This document shows positions 20,801-32,489 of a stretch of 64,000 nt of DNA, piece after piece. The notes beneath the pieces are model-generated. The model was given only the letters and a program-made list of their open reading frames with translations. It had not been told where the DNA came from and searched no databases. Source of the DNA: Artemia franciscana. Taxonomy: Eukaryota; Arthropoda; Branchiopoda; Anostraca; Artemiidae. The stretch lies in the NCBI RefSeq assembly GCF_032884065.1, contig NC_088866.1:58735866-58799865 (forward strand), read 5' to 3'. Within the stretch, counting starts at the first letter, position 1, and every line of letters starts with the position of its first letter. The position numbers and the translations under genes are program-made.

Positions 20801-20900
20801 TAGTAGGGAAATATATAGATAGAATAGTCTTTTTTATTGATTGGATGACTTTCCTTATACAAAATGTAGTTGCAAATTAATCAGAGAAAAGGGTTTGATA
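17860..20900. other. 3-kb AT-rich gene-free stretch
   Basis: No gene was found on either strand. The minor items I noticed are an inverted repeat CATGCCTGT-6-ACAGGCATG near 19287-19310 and a tRNA-like relic at 19560-19645. Confidence 0.5.
19560..19645 (-). repeat. tRNA-like relic, possible SINE head
   Basis: On the - strand TGGTACAGCGTTTGATCGAT resembles an A-box/D-arm, and about 30 bases later TGGATTCGAGCCC resembles a B-box. An anticodon arm cannot be folded convincingly and there is no CCA context. It is more likely a tRNA-derived SINE relic than a gene. Confidence 0.35.
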
Positions 20901-20924
20901 ATCAAAAATTTGGTAGTAATGAAC

Positions 20925-21115
20925 TTTAAGTAAGGAACGACTGGGATAAATAAAAACCGAAACTCTAAGAAACAGTCTTGATAACAATAGATACATCAAA
21001 AGAATCAAAATTTAATACTGATTCAAAATATATACCATTCATTAAGTTTAATATTACTCATCAAAAGCTACCAGCCTGAAAAAATTGCTCAATTTTTGAA
21101 ATAAGGGAGAAAATT
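20925..21115 (+). repeat. Composite repeat fragment (module 1, 5' end)
   Basis: GTAAGGAACGACTGGGATAA, AACCGAAACTCTAA, ATACATCAAAAGAATC and AAAAGCTACCAGCCTGAAAA match the start of the composite repeat with many substitutions. This is an old, truncated copy. Confidence 0.75.
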
Positions 21116-21915
21116 TTTGATTAATCAGAGCAACCACAGAAAAAATTGATAAGCCTATGAATTATTCAAATTATACTTTGGTAATTCATCTTATAAAAAT
21201 GCCAGAAATTTACATAGGAACGGATCAAAGAATTTATTTCATGGAATTGCTCTTCTGGGAAGTGATACCAATGGTATGGCTAGATGTATTTTTAAGTATA
21301 ACAAAAATTATCCTGACAATTAATAATTATAACCAATTTTTGATAATAATAAATGATGATAAAAAAATTTGATAATTAATGATAATTTTGCCTTTTCGAC
21401 TACATTTGTATTTTCATCAAAAGAATGAATGACTTTCATATATCGCTCCCTAGCAGATCAACTGAAAGCTTCTGAATTAGGATAAAATCATTAGTAGCAA
21501 ACAAAACCATTTAAAATCACAGGACTCTCCAAATCGTTCAGACTCTCGTTCAAATTAAGGCCTACATTGTGAATGACAGGCACATTAGTGCCTACAAAAG
21601 TTTACCAAATGCTCACTACATATTAATAAGCTTCATTACCATTTTTGGGCAGAAAATTTGGAAAGGTAATTAGATTGACCCATGAAAGTCCAACGTGGTA
21701 AAAAAAAAAAATGGTTTGGGTCTCCCCATATCCGAGTTTAAAATAGGAGAATAAGGCACAAAAAAAGTTGTTTCGATTTTTTTTTATTTTACTTTTTATT
21801 GCGTTTAATTAATTTTAAAATTGATTTATCTTCCATGGTGTTTAAAACCTTACAAAACTCAGAGGATCATTGTCCCTGAATCAGTAGATCTTATAAAAAG
21901 CAGAAGAAAACGCTA
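21115..21915. other. AT-rich sequence, no supported gene
   Basis: A 71-codon + strand frame (21157-21372) has low-complexity composition rich in I, N and Y, as expected from AT-rich non-coding DNA. Confidence 0.5.
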
Positions 21916-21917
21916 AT

Positions 21918-22055
21918 ATCAATAAAACTTTGGCCACCTTATTGTAAAAATATGAAAAAAAACCTTGGCCACCCTATTGTAACAATATGAAAAAAACCTT
22001 GGCCACCCTATTGTAAAAATGTGAAAAAACCTTGGCCATCCTATTATAAAAACTG
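21918..22055. repeat. Minisatellite, about 34-bp units, four copies
   Basis: Units CTTGGCCACCCTATTGTAAM, followed by AATRTGAAAAAAAC, occur four times, and the last unit is diverged. The - strand frame over it simply repeats IGWPRFF. Confidence 0.9.
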
Positions 22056-22354
22056 AGAAGACCAGAATTGGTTGATAGACATCGTTACTAGAAAAAAACA
22101 ATCGTTACTAGCAAAAAAGCCAAGGTGCAAAGCCAAATATATATTTTAAGAGTCCAAAAACCCTTTCAAAAGCTTTTGTTAGCCAGATTAGATTATACTA
22201 GGGGCTGTGTCTGACCTCACGACAACACTTTGGAGAGCCTGGCCTATAATGATATTCCACACAAAAATAAAATCACTTATTTAAAAAGAAACACATACAT
22301 AACCAATTGAATAGTAGCCTTTTGCTTTGGAGTTTGATTCACTTCGTGTTTATC

Positions 22355-22690
22355 CTAAGAATAACTATGGAGAAACAGAGAATTTACTTGTAAAAATGTT
22401 GTGACTCAACAACTGTTTATTCTTTTTGATTGGCTTAAAATACAAAATACAAAAGAACCAATCAAGCTTTGTGTTCTTTTTACTGGCTAAAATTTGCATA
22501 ACAACAACGGCATATACGCTTAAAAACAACTCCTGACATATGCTTAAAAAACGATTCAATTCGCTTACGAAAATACGCCACAAAAATAAACCAGTGGAAT
22601 TAAACCATACTTTTTAGCACGACAGAATAGGGTAATAATCTTTCTATTCCTCTTTGGCTTGACAAATTCGTAAGTCTAACCAAAAATATA
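22355..22690. repeat. Dispersed repeat fragment (family shared with 37420-38180)
   Basis: GGAGAAACAGAGAA, ACTTGTAAA, the end block CACAAAAATAAACCAGT and the AGGGTAATAATCT to TTTGGCTTGACAAAT block all recur in the same order and orientation at 37420-38180. It is non-coding and its class is unknown. Confidence 0.65.
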
Positions 22691-24025
22691 TCATTTGACA
22701 CTAAGCATATCATTTTGAACTAAATCTTATTCGGATTACGAATATAAGTACACATTAAAATATAAAAGTAAAATAAGAGATAAAGGTCATGGGAAACTAA
22801 GACCAGGCATGTGTTTCACCTATTACAGTAACTGCTCAATTTATTAATTTGCCGCTGTTAATAAGCAGAAGCTTTCAAAGTAAACTAATTTATTTGATAT
22901 TATTCTAAGCTTATTTTTATCAATGGTTTACCTAAATTTCTAATAATCCAAACGATTCGATTCGTCTTTCTAAATTTCTTGTTCTTTAGCTCTTTCTAAA
23001 TTTCGTTTTTCTAAATTTTTTGTTCTTTAGCTAAGCTGTATTTCCCACGTACACATGAGCATATACATAGTGTACAGTGTAAGCGAGGCATAATATCTTT
23101 AAAACCAGATATTTAGCTTACAGGAGGGGATGTACTTCGGTCCTTAAAAAGGCCTAGGATCTACTTTGAAACTTAAAATGGAAATACTATTGCAATTTCA
23201 AATGGTTGGAATATACGAGATAAATAAGTTGGTTTATTCTAAGTTTTGTCTTTATGAAACCTCCCAATCAAAACCATAGCCTATACTAGCAAAGGTAATC
23301 AGACTTACCAAAAGTAATCATCAAAGCCCACAATCTGGCTAAATGCGATGAATGAAGAAAATCAGAGACAGTTTAATCGTAGTAAACCAAATATACCCAA
23401 TTGATCAAGTCTCTTATCTTTGAGGCCACTAAATCACCCTTAGAAACCAGGGGATTCCAATGACATTCCCCATAAAAATTGAATTGAAAAATGTTGAAAT
23501 TTGAAAAGAATATGAAGTGAATTTATCTGAAGCTTTTAACCAGAAAAACATCCCTGACAAAATTTCGAAAATGCCCTTACAATTTACCTTGTTTCAGTGT
23601 TCATAATTATATACTTTGTATCTTAGATTATAATATAACCTGTACAAAGTCATAAATACCGAAGTATTGAAATTTTTGATAATAGCAAAACTGCTTTAAG
23701 GAGCTTTATAAGGAAAAGTCTTATTTTGTTCGTGTAAATTTCAAATGAGTAGCTTTATTATAAGTTTGTCATTTGACATTTCCATGTTGCCCCTCGTTGT
23801 TCCTCGAAGGGTGATTGGTATCCTCTAAAGGTGAAGGGTTTGGTATATATTTTGAGTTGATAAAACTATTGCGCTAAACAATCTTTCGCTTGTCCTTTGT
23901 CAATCTTTCGATCTTAATAATTATCACTTTTGATTACTACATTCTTTTCTTTTCAATAATTCTTACATAATAATACTAATAATACTTTTTATTAAAACAT
24001 TCTCTAAGAAAACTAATGTCAAAAT
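22690..24025. other. AT-rich sequence, no gene seen
   Basis: A short TTTCTAAATTTCTTGTTCTT duplication occurs near 22970-23030. Otherwise nothing was recognised. Confidence 0.5.
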
Positions 24026-24029
24026 TAAT

Positions 24030-24240
24030 TTGGCCTTACATGCGAATTCCAAAGACATAGCAATTTATTGGGGTTGTCATCTCGTGTTTGGAGTCAATAC
24101 CCAATGTCTCCTGAAGAGGAATGTGTGCCCCAAACAGATCATGCTTTCGCCTTTCTCCCAAAATCATCGTAGAGGTAGTAGTCTCGCTCGGATCAGATAT
24201 TGCATTACTCGCGTATTGACTTTTCATCATTTACGGTAGG
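24030..24240 (-). other. Possible orphan exon or element fragment, open on both strands
   Basis: About 200 bases are clearly richer in GC than the flanks. The - strand is open from 24230 to 24036 and encodes a mixed-composition stretch, including TTTSTMILGERRKHDLFGAH, then IPLQETLGID. A potential donor CAT|GTAAGG lies at its end near 24045. The + strand is open too. I recognise no family. It could be an exon of an unidentified gene or part of a transposon; codon-use and homology evidence are lacking. Confidence 0.25.
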
Positions 24241-25855
24241 CGAGTAATAGAATACGTAACTCCCTCTGTATTGAAGATAAGTTAAAGCAATAAAAGAAAT
24301 ATATCTTAGTCAACTATTGTTTATATGGTCTTACATAATATTTTTGTGCGGGAAAGAGGTAGTTTCTGGATGTCTTTTCATCCCTTTAACAAAAATTCTC
24401 CCTTATCTCAAGATAGAGTGCACGGTGGAAGCTTATTTATGTTTACACCCCCCCCCCCTACTGCAGTAAAATATTTTAACCTTCTACCAAGCTACTTTTT
24501 GTGCCATGATGGACATTGTTAAATTAGGCTCCTTAACTTCTAGTCCAAAACATGCGTCCTAATATCGTAAACATTGCCTTTTTATAAAAATCATAACAGA
24601 TTTTATAAAAATCAAAACAGAGTTTTGATTTTTATAAGTGATTTCTGATTACTATTTATTTACTTATTACTTATTACTATATTACTATATTACTTATATT
24701 ACTATATTACTATATTACTTATTTACTTATTACTATTTTAAAATATAATCTCGACGCTTCTGACGTTTGTCGTAACAACATCTATGGGCAACTGCCGAAT
24801 TTTCCAAGATTTATGAATAAAATTACAACAGTCAAATCAAGATTTTGGTAAAATTCTAGTTTATAGACTTTTGGCTATCTTGGAAAAGGGTTAGGTTAGA
24901 AAAATGAAACTTTCAGGGATGGGTCGACAGGCTAAAGTATATCCCAGGAAGGCATTTGAAGTACTCCTTCTCCCTCTAGAGGGCCCTGAAATTCGCCTAC
25001 ATGACAGGTCTATACCTACTGAAATTCTGACAAAACAACATTTTACCTTAATTTTCAGTTACTAGTTGCTTTTTCTCTGCCTTTAGTTCTCAAAATGCAA
25101 TTCCTGTTATTTGAGTAGAATTCTGAGCCATATCAATGTTTTTTTTTCTTCAGAATTTAGGAAATGTTTTTGCATATCTTTAAAACCTTATAAATTGGGA
25201 TTGAGCAAAGTTGTGAAGCTGAAAAAAGTTTATTGTACTTCATTCAAGCAGAAGATCTATTTTGCAAGGTTTCACTTTTATAATACACATATTTTTAAAG
25301 GTCATCAAAGGTCAGGACCCTCTAAAGGGGGGAAGGACTGGAGGTAGGTACTTCAAAATACCTTCCCAGGATATACTTTAGCCTGTAGACCCATCCCTAA
25401 AAGTTTTATTTTTCCTATCCTAACCCCTTTCTGAGATTGCAAGAAGTCAATCAACTAGAATGCTATCCAAGATTTTTACTATATAAGCTGAGGATTGAAA
25501 TAGCAAAGAATTAGTTCGAAAAATTTGTTATCAACAATAATTGGTTCACAACTATTACCTACTTATACTATATCTTACATCTTTCTCCCGATTCACCTTA
25601 TAAATTAAAAATAATTCTGTTACAAGCTTTTCTAATCTCAAAAATATGCCTTAAACCATTACTCTGATTAGTCATTCTTATATTTTACGTTTGAAAGTAT
25701 ACAGCCTTCTACTCAATATATTACGAACGGAATGCACAATAGCTTCTGTAGTCGTGCTTAGTTTTAATCTTAAGTGTGACAGCGATGCTACTCGGGCATT
25801 AGTCGTTACTTTCCAATTTTTGGAATTTATCTTAACTATACTTTGTGGCTTTCTG
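24240..25855. other. Intergenic sequence with TTACTTATTACTATA microsatellite
   Basis: A degenerate TTACTATA/TTACTTAT tract spans about 24645-24740. Two segments around 24900-25000 and 25310-25440 are inverted relative to each other: CAGGGATGGGTCGACAGGCTAAAGTATATCC on one side against GGATATACTTTAGCCTGTAGACCCATCCC on the other. They may be the ends of a foldback of about 550 bp. No gene seen. Confidence 0.45.
24895..25445. repeat. Long inverted repeat (foldback), about 550 bp end to end
   Basis: Left arm about 24895-24985: GGGTTAGGTTAGAAAAATGA, then GGATGGGTCGACAGGCTAAA, then GTATATCC, then CTTCTCCCTCTAGAGG. Right arm about 25315-25435: CCTCTAAAGGGGGGAAG, then GGATATACTTTAGCCTGTAG, then ACCCATCCC, then CTAACCCC. 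The central part is unrelated AT-rich DNA. This resembles a MITE with long terminal inverted repeats. I could not define a target duplication. Confidence 0.7.
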
Positions 25856-25857
25856 AA

Positions 25858-27640
25858 TCAAACAGTTCGTTGTAAGAAACTGTAAATAAGGAGCGACCCG
25901 GCAAAGTAGTAATTGAAACTCTAAAAAAAAAGAAAATTTCGACACCAAATGATGCGTCAAAAGATTTGGATTTTTATGCTGATTTTAAATATATAAGATC
26001 TATCAAGTTTATTCTTACCCATCAAAGGTTACAAGCCTGAGAATATGTGCCTTGTGTTCGAAAAAAGGAAAAAACACCTTCTAAACGTCTTGGAATCTTA
26101 GGGAAAATCACACAATCAGATTCCGCGTATTAGAGAACCTAATGTAAAGGTTTCAAGCTCCTATCTGCAAAAATATGGAGTTTGTATTTTTCTTGCCAGA
26201 AGAGAGATCACGGAGGCGTGTTCATTTGTTTCTTGCTGTTGTTGTTTTTTTGTTTCTTTTTACTAGGGGTGATCGTATCGATCCAGTGGTCCTGAAATGT
26301 CACGATAGGGCTCATCCTAACAGAAATTAAAATTTCTAGTCCTCTTTTTAAGTGACCAAGAAAATTAGAGGGCAACTAGGCCCCCTTCCACGTTCATTTT
26401 TTTCCCAAAGTCACCGTATCAACATTTTGAGATAGCCATTTTGTTCAATATAGTCGAAAAATCTAATAACTATGTCTTTGAGGACGACTTAATCCCCCAC
26501 AGTCCCTGGGGGGAGGAGCTGCAAATTATGAACTTAGTCCATTATTTACATATAGCAATGGTTATCAGGAAATACACAGACGTTTTCAGGGGAGATTTTT
26601 CCTGGTGGGGGGGGGTCTGGGGGAGGGTTTACGTGGGAGTATATTTCCATGGAGTAATTTATCATGGGGGAAGAGAATTTCTATGAAGGGAGTGCTGGAT
26701 ATTTCCAGCATTATTAAAAAAAGACAATGAGAAATTAAATTAAAGAAAAAACATGTTTTTTCAACTGAAAGTAAGGAGCAACTATAAACTTACAACGAAC
26801 AGAAATTATTACGTATATGTGGGAATTGCCCCCTCGTCAATACCTCGCTCATTACGCTAAAGTTTTTTTTAGCACTTTCAAAATAGATGTTTATTATAAT
26901 TAAGAGGCCTTTGTGATTCAGGGGTCAGTCTTAAGGGATTAGAAAAAAATCGAACTTTAGCGTAAAGAATGAAGCACTGAAGAAGGGGTGAACCCCCTCA
27001 TATACGTAATAAAAATATCCGAATATAGAAACTCGTTACGTTAGTTAATTCGTAAGTTACGTATATTTATTACTAATGAAAATGTTCGTGAATTAAATTA
27101 AGTTTTAGTGGCTTTTTAAGTAACCAAAAATTGGAAGGCAACTAGGCCCCCTCCCCCACCGTTTTTTTCTCAAAATTTTCCGATTAAAATTTTGAGAAAG
27201 CCATTTAGCCTAAAAAAAGTAAAACTAATATGCAAATTTCGTTTTCATTATTCATGTACGATTATTCATGTTTCGTTTAATTGTTCATGAGCCTAAATCA
27301 AAACCTGCATTAATTCAAAAACTTTCAGAAATTAAATACAAAAAAAAATTAGTTTTTTTTAACTGAAAGTAAGGAGCGATATTAAAACTTAAAACGAATA
27401 GAAATTATTCCGTATATGAAAGAGGATGTTCCCTTCTCAATGCTCCACTCTTTACGCTAAAGTTTTTATTGTGTTAAAAAGCAGAGTTGTAAGGAAGAGT
27501 AAAACTTTAGCGTAAAGAGTGGGGCGTTGAGGAGGGGACAGCCCCTTTCATATACGGAATAATTTCTCTTCGCTTTACGTTTTAATTTCGCTCCTTACTT
27601 TCAGTTAAAAACAAACTCGTTTTTTATTTAATTTAACCAT
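25858..27640 (+). repeat. Composite foldback repeat, complete copy
   Basis: It has the same module order as 9471-11190: start A|TCAAACAGTTCG, module 1 with GGTGATCGTATCGATCCAG, module 2 foldback (about 26760-27010), X' block (GGAAGGCAACTAGGCC near 27130) and module 3 palindrome (27335-27640). Both arms of module 3 share the variant CCACTCTTTACG where other copies have CCGCTCTTTACG. Non-coding. Confidence 0.9.
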
Positions 27641-28015
27641 GGATTGCTGATAAGTGTTAATTTAAACTTAAGGTTTAGCCCCGAGGAAATAACATCACAT
27701 AAAGATGCTGAAAAACGAATCAATTATTGAAAGTGGCATTAGTAAAATTTATTATTGTTTTTGAAAATTACCCGCCCATAATTGGCTTTAGGATAGTTAG
27801 GTGTGATTACTCGCACCTCTTGGCTTTAAGACCACCAAACATGATTCTGCTTATCATTCGAATCATTTTTTATTCTATTAGATTACGGCTACTTAAAGGT
27901 CCAAAGACAGTGAAAATAAGTTTCTAATTTTTTTGACTGATTTTTAGAACTGAATTTTTTGAACCGGTTAAGTTGAATATTAAGAATATCTTAAGAATAC
28001 TTGACATCCAGTTAT
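27640..28015. other. Sequence without a recognised gene
   Basis: A 66-codon + strand frame (27727-27927) is hydrophobic and basic. No family was recognised and there is no splice evidence. Confidence 0.4.
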
Positions 28016-28445
28016 ACAGTACTCGGTAGTAGTAGGCAGGAATTTGAAACTGAAAAACGCTCAACAATCATCGAAAAATAAGCAAAAAACATATTGCACT
28101 AAACAACATAAGATGGTATAGTTTTAATTTTAGGTTTCAGTCGTCTTCAGAATTGTTTATGCTTGGATCTTACGGAAGAATAGCGTTTTCAAATTCAACT
28201 GATTAGTTTTGCTGATTATTTTCACAGTTCAACGTAGCATCACTGACGAAAATATGGTGGTAGTCTACCTTAAAAAAAAATCCTAATTTTGAAACAATTA
28301 AAAGATAAAATCTTAGAAAATCGGGCTTTTCGGGCATGAATAGACCTATGATGGGTTTAAAGGGCATACAACGGTTCCTTAGTATTTTAAACCTAACTTC
28401 ACATGGATCATGATATCCCTGGATTAGCTTCTTCAATTTCACTGC
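28015..28445. repeat. Dispersed repeat fragment (family shared with 37660-38040)
   Basis: The matching blocks, in order, are AAATTCAACTGATTAGTTTT, CACAGTTCAACGTAGCATCA, CTTAGAAAATCG and GAATAGACCTATGATGGGTTT. They correspond to AAATTTCATCAGTTAGTTTT, CACGGTTGAACATGGTAACA, CTTGGAAAATCG and AAATAGACTGGAAGTGGGTTT at 37866-38030. An 79-codon - strand frame here is incidental. Confidence 0.65.
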
Positions 28446-30175
28446 GCTCGGCTGTAGTACTTATAATTTATATACTTGTATAGATTTTATACTAATTTAT
28501 ATACTATATAATTTATAGTACTTATATTTATATAATTTATAAACACAAACAAAACAAAAATTTAACAGGGAAGACAAAACTGAAAAATGTGCTTTTTCTT
28601 AACTGTTGTTAATAAGTAATTATTTGTAAAAAGAAGAATCTTGGCATAAAAGAAATTATAAAACTAATTTTGATTTCAGGAGCTCCTATCCCTATCTATA
28701 TCTATTAGCGAGAAAGGCGGACATTACGTATTTAGAAAAGCACTTATACGCCTAAATTTTTTAGGAGCGAAATGGGATACAAGAAAACTGATGGTGCCAA
28801 TTAATCGAAATGGCTTTTTATGAGCATGAGGATGTAGGACTAACTTTCCAAGAAAATATCACAGAACACCCTCAAAATTATCATAGCGCTGCTGCCATGG
28901 AACTAAAATTATATTAAATTAATGTATAATTAATACAAATTAATACATACTTGTATAAAAGTAATACAAGGCCCCATCCAGGGGAGACTACGCGGTTTGA
29001 ACCTCCTCCTTCCATGAAATGTTTTTTCCACCGCGTAAAAATTTAATAAAAATGTGCATAAACAAACTTCATACGTTTTTTAAAAGTTTTTTTGCATAGC
29101 CCCCCCTCCGAAAAATCCAGGATACGTTCTTAGATTGATATCCTTGAATTACATGCTATAAAAACCAAAGAACAATAAACTCCAGCTTAAGCTGAGTAAT
29201 CCTTGGATTTACTACATTGGTGACTTGGTAAAAGCCAATAGAATCGACTAATTTTTCGACTAATTAATTAATCGACTAATTAATTAATAAAAGCCAGTAG
29301 AATCGACAGGTTTGATAACTACTATAACTTCTGTTCAAGGTTAATTAGATCAGTGAAATCAAGACCACCTCTACATTACTATGCTTAGAGATTTTATATG
29401 CCTAGTAAGTTTGCGCCGGGCTTAGATCCGCGCACTTCAGTTAATCAAATGGTTTAAAACTTATAGCATCTTTCGTGAGTCTCAAACTAATGTTAAAGTA
29501 CCCAATCTCTTATTGATTTATCAGCTAATTATTGTATTATTAGTGTTATTTATTATTTTATATTATATATTAGTTATTATTAGTGTTAATTGAATTACCT
29601 ACCACATATAAGGCTTTACAAACATATTTAGGGGCGTTCTAGCTTGGGATTTTCTAATCATAGAAAAGGATATATAGAACACTAATGATATCAGCCAAAT
29701 CATAATTTAATAATTAAGCAAGGATCATCTTCCTGTTTGCAGGAACTTCAATCCATGAAGATATAATAGGAGGGGGGTATTTTTAAAATCTATGAGGAGG
29801 ACAACTTTGTTGTTTTATGATTTGTTTATAGTTACAATCCAAATTGATGTTTTTTGCAAATACCAAAATAGTTATTTTTCTAAATAGAGCACGGAGGGGG
29901 GGGGGGGATCAGCTAAGTTTACATCAGAGAAACGTGGTGACTACCCTTAAAAAAAAATATCTTGAAACTCAAAACGTTTTATTCTTTTCACTATCTCAAA
30001 CTTTCACACGGGAGAATCAATTAGATAAAATCTTACTTTTATTTATTTTTACTAGCTTAAAATTTCATACAGGGGGGGGGGATTAAAATCAATCAGATTT
30101 AGAAAAGAAAGGGTTGTTTGTTACTAATATAACTGGCTTGCAAAAAGCAAAAGACAAGGGATTGTAGGAAACTAA
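28445..30175. other. AT-rich intergenic sequence, no gene seen
   Basis: Local TATAATTTATA-type repeats lie at 28450-28545, and ATCGACTAATTAATTA is duplicated near 29245-29285. Several G-runs (29896-29908 and 30072-30080) are present. Positions 28970-29140 contain a segment ending CGAAAAATCCAGGATACGTTC that resembles MITE-like sequence. No gene seen. Confidence 0.45.
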
Positions 30176-30177
30176 TC

Positions 30178-30445
30178 TATCTTTTTGTCACTGCATACAT
30201 CGGCGGAATATCTTTATAATTGTATTCTTAAACAGAGTTATATCGATACAATTAAACCCAATACCCATACCCATTTATGAAAATTATACCCATTTATATA
30301 TCTTTTTGTCACTGCATACATTGGCAGAATATCTTAATAATTGTATTCTTAAACAGAGTTATATCGATACAATTAAACCCAATCTTTCTGAAGTGTCGGA
30401 TATTAAAAAGGATTCACAATACCCATTTATGAAAATTTTAAGCTC
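30178..30445. repeat. Tandem duplication of about 123 bp, one copy internally deleted
   Basis: ATCTTTTTGTCACTGCATAC, ATTGTATTCTTAAACAGAGT and ATATCGATACAATTAAACCC recur 123 bases apart. The second copy continues about 50 bases longer before ACCCATTTATGAAAATT, which in the first copy follows at once. The 70-codon frame over copy two (30306-30518) is unrecognised. Confidence 0.8.
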
Positions 30446-31167
30446 CAGGAACATCAGAATAAAACATGTTTTGACCTTTGAACCTGTCTTAGATATGTTG
30501 ATATACCCAAAAAAGTGATTTTCTAATGTTTTCTTTTAGTTGTTTCAAAATCATGAATTTATTAGGGTGCCACAACATTATTGGTAGCATTGCCATGTTG
30601 AAGGTACAAAATAGATAAGAAAAATGAATTAGTTAAAGTTCTTTCCTTTTTTTTCAACTTTGCGCCCGTTACTACCATAAACTGAATAACTGTAAATGGA
30701 GGTCTTTTCATTAAAAATTAAATCCCTGATTCTTCCCAAGATTTTACTTGTGTAACTTTCTACTTAACCGATTTAAAAATCTGATTTTATTTTCACTCTC
30801 TTTGACATTTTGAGGGGCATGTAAACAAATTAAATAATATGCTTATTCGCTCAAAAGTTTAGAGAAGATATCAGAGTTTTCCCAGGAAAAGGCTTGGTGC
30901 TTGAAAAGTTATGTTTTTATGTTGTGTTTCTTGTGCGTGAATATGTATATATTTTTTTTATGTTGATTTTTTCTTTTAATTACACAAAGAGGCTTTCTTA
31001 GAAGGATCTTTGTAGAATTTCTGTTCAGCAAATACGAACTGGTTAAGTAGACCAAATATTGGAATCAGATTTAAGAAAAAATCTTACAAGTTCGGTTTAT
31101 TTCATTTATCTTTACGTTTACTTACAGACCATTCTCGTCGGAAACCCCCTCTTATTCCTTAACTGTG

Positions 31168-31173
31168 TTTATT
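31168..31173 (-). promoter_or_regulatory. Candidate polyadenylation signal of the ETHR gene
   Basis: An AATAAA hexamer on the - strand lies about 175 bases past the ETHR stop codon. It is plausible by position only, since such hexamers are frequent here. Confidence 0.35.
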
Positions 31174-31347
31174 CAAAAGGTGCTATGTTATAATACATGC
31201 AAGCTTTATAAGGGTAAATTGGAAAAAAAATAGAAATACCAATCTTAAAAAACAGCGAGTTAAATTTAAATAATCCTAGTAAAAGAATGTATATAACTTG
31301 TACTGGTGACTCGTATTACCTTTAATAACAGAGGGCAAGAGTGGGTT

Positions 31348-31902
31348 TTATACACGATCGTAATCTTTCAAACACTGTGCATCATTCAAAATTCGAAGTT
31401 CATCAGTTTTCGAGCTTTTTATGCTCGTTTCACTATTTAAAACACTGCCCGTGCTGCTTTGTCGTTGGAAATATTTATTGGCACACACATAACGACCTTG
31501 TCTACCATATCTTGTAATAAATGGTTGCGGCACAAGTTGTGTGACCCCAAGCGCTGGGTCTACTATTTTACTTTTTGACAATGATGATGATCCTGTAGAA
31601 CCAGTATTAAAGGTATTTGGGTGACTAGTAAATCTGAAAATTTTTTTGTTGCCAAAAGTTATGCCCAAAGCTCGCGAAAAGGCATCTCGAAATTTTGATG
31701 ACATAAGATTATATAAAACAGGATTGATGGCCGAATTAATATACTGCATTACGCGACAAAAGTTGAGAATGTTGTAATAGGTATGAAAGCCAAGGCTTTG
31801 AATATCAGCCTCTTTTACGAAAATAATCCACAGAGTAAAAATTCTGAATGGTAATAGACACAAGAAGAAGCACACAACGACGGCAGCCAGCATTGCCACG
31901 AC
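31348..31902 (-). CDS. ETHR: ETHR-like neuropeptide GPCR, terminal exon (TM6, TM7, C-tail)
   Basis: This exon follows the acceptor TTTTTGCAATTTTTCAG, starts in phase 0 and gives 184 codons to a TAA at 31350-31348. It encodes TM6 (VVVCFFLCLLPFRIFTLWII), an extracellular loop, TM7 with CRVMQYINSAINPVLYNLMS (class A NPxxY as NPVLY), then SSKFRDAF helix 8 and a serine-rich tail ending KDYDRV. The pattern YYNIL.FCR.M.Y.NSA.NP.LYNLMSSKFR matches insect ecdysis-triggering hormone receptors and, more distantly, vertebrate TRH receptors. ETH receptors sit in the plasma membrane of central neurons, couple to Gq and calcium, and start the ecdysis motor programme. That is family knowledge. Insect ETHR genes have alternative 3' exons (A and B forms); only this one is intact here. 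Confidence 0.85.
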   Translation of the reverse strand, partial: VVAMLAAVVVCFFLCLLPFRIFTLWIIFVKEADIQSLGFHTYYNILNFCRVMQYINSAINPVLYNLMSSKFRDAFSRALGITFGNKKIFRFTSHPNTFNTGSTGSSSLSKSKIVDPALGVTQLVPQPFITRYGRQGRYVCANKYFQRQSSTGSVLNSETSIKSSKTDELRILNDAQCLKDYDRV

Positions 31903-32047
31903 CTGAAAAATTGCAAAAAGGTATAACAGCAAATTGTCAAACAAAACTTGAATTAACTTGCTTAATGTAATGCACAACATTTACTTTTTGAAAAACTTTT
32001 TTTTGAAACATTTTAAAATCAATCACAGTAAGGAACTTACAAGTGTG

Positions 32048-32142
32048 ACGAGGAGCGTAAAAATCCTGAATGGTAAAAACACGGGAAGAAACAAACGACA
32101 ACAGCAATCAGCGTCGTCACAGACAGAAAAATAGCAAAACAT
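32048..32142 (-). pseudogene. Decayed partial copy of the ETHR TM6 exon
   Basis: On the - strand this aligns with the intron end and first 85 or so bases of the terminal ETHR exon, from TTTTGCTATTTTTCTG through the TM6 codons (AVVVCFF, then TTACCATTCAGGATTTTTAC matching the codons for LPFRIFT). It cannot act as an exon: the acceptor AG is lost (CTG instead of CAG), an extra T follows the first codon, and a one-base deletion before the PF codons shifts the frame. Similarity ends soon after the FTL codons, so TM7 and the tail are absent. It lies about 150 bases upstream of the real exon, where an alternative exon would be expected. Confidence 0.75.
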
Positions 32143-32489
32143 AATTTGAGGTTATTATCGAATATATTCTTTATTTTACGAAACATTTATTGTATAGATT
32201 TTGGTAATTTCGAGTAATTTGTAACTACGTAATTGTAGCAGTCCTTGTCTATAACTTTATGAATGATACAGATTACCCAAAAGCTTTATTCCACAAACGC
32301 ATGTCTAATCAATACCTTGGAATAGCAAGCTGTACGAAAAATTTAGCTCTATCCCTCTTCCTAAGACCTATCTATCAATAAATGAAATGTCATCATTGTT
32401 ATACATTCCTAAAAAGAGCTTATGCCAGGTCTGCCTCTCAGTCACCCGGACTATCTGTCTTGGCTTTTTCTACAGTTAGCCATGGCTTG

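Noticed and set aside
31903..31980. Upstream extension of the terminal ETHR frame to an ATG at 31980
   Set aside because: The 26 extra codons are intron: a good acceptor ends at 31903, and ETHR homology starts exactly at VVAML.
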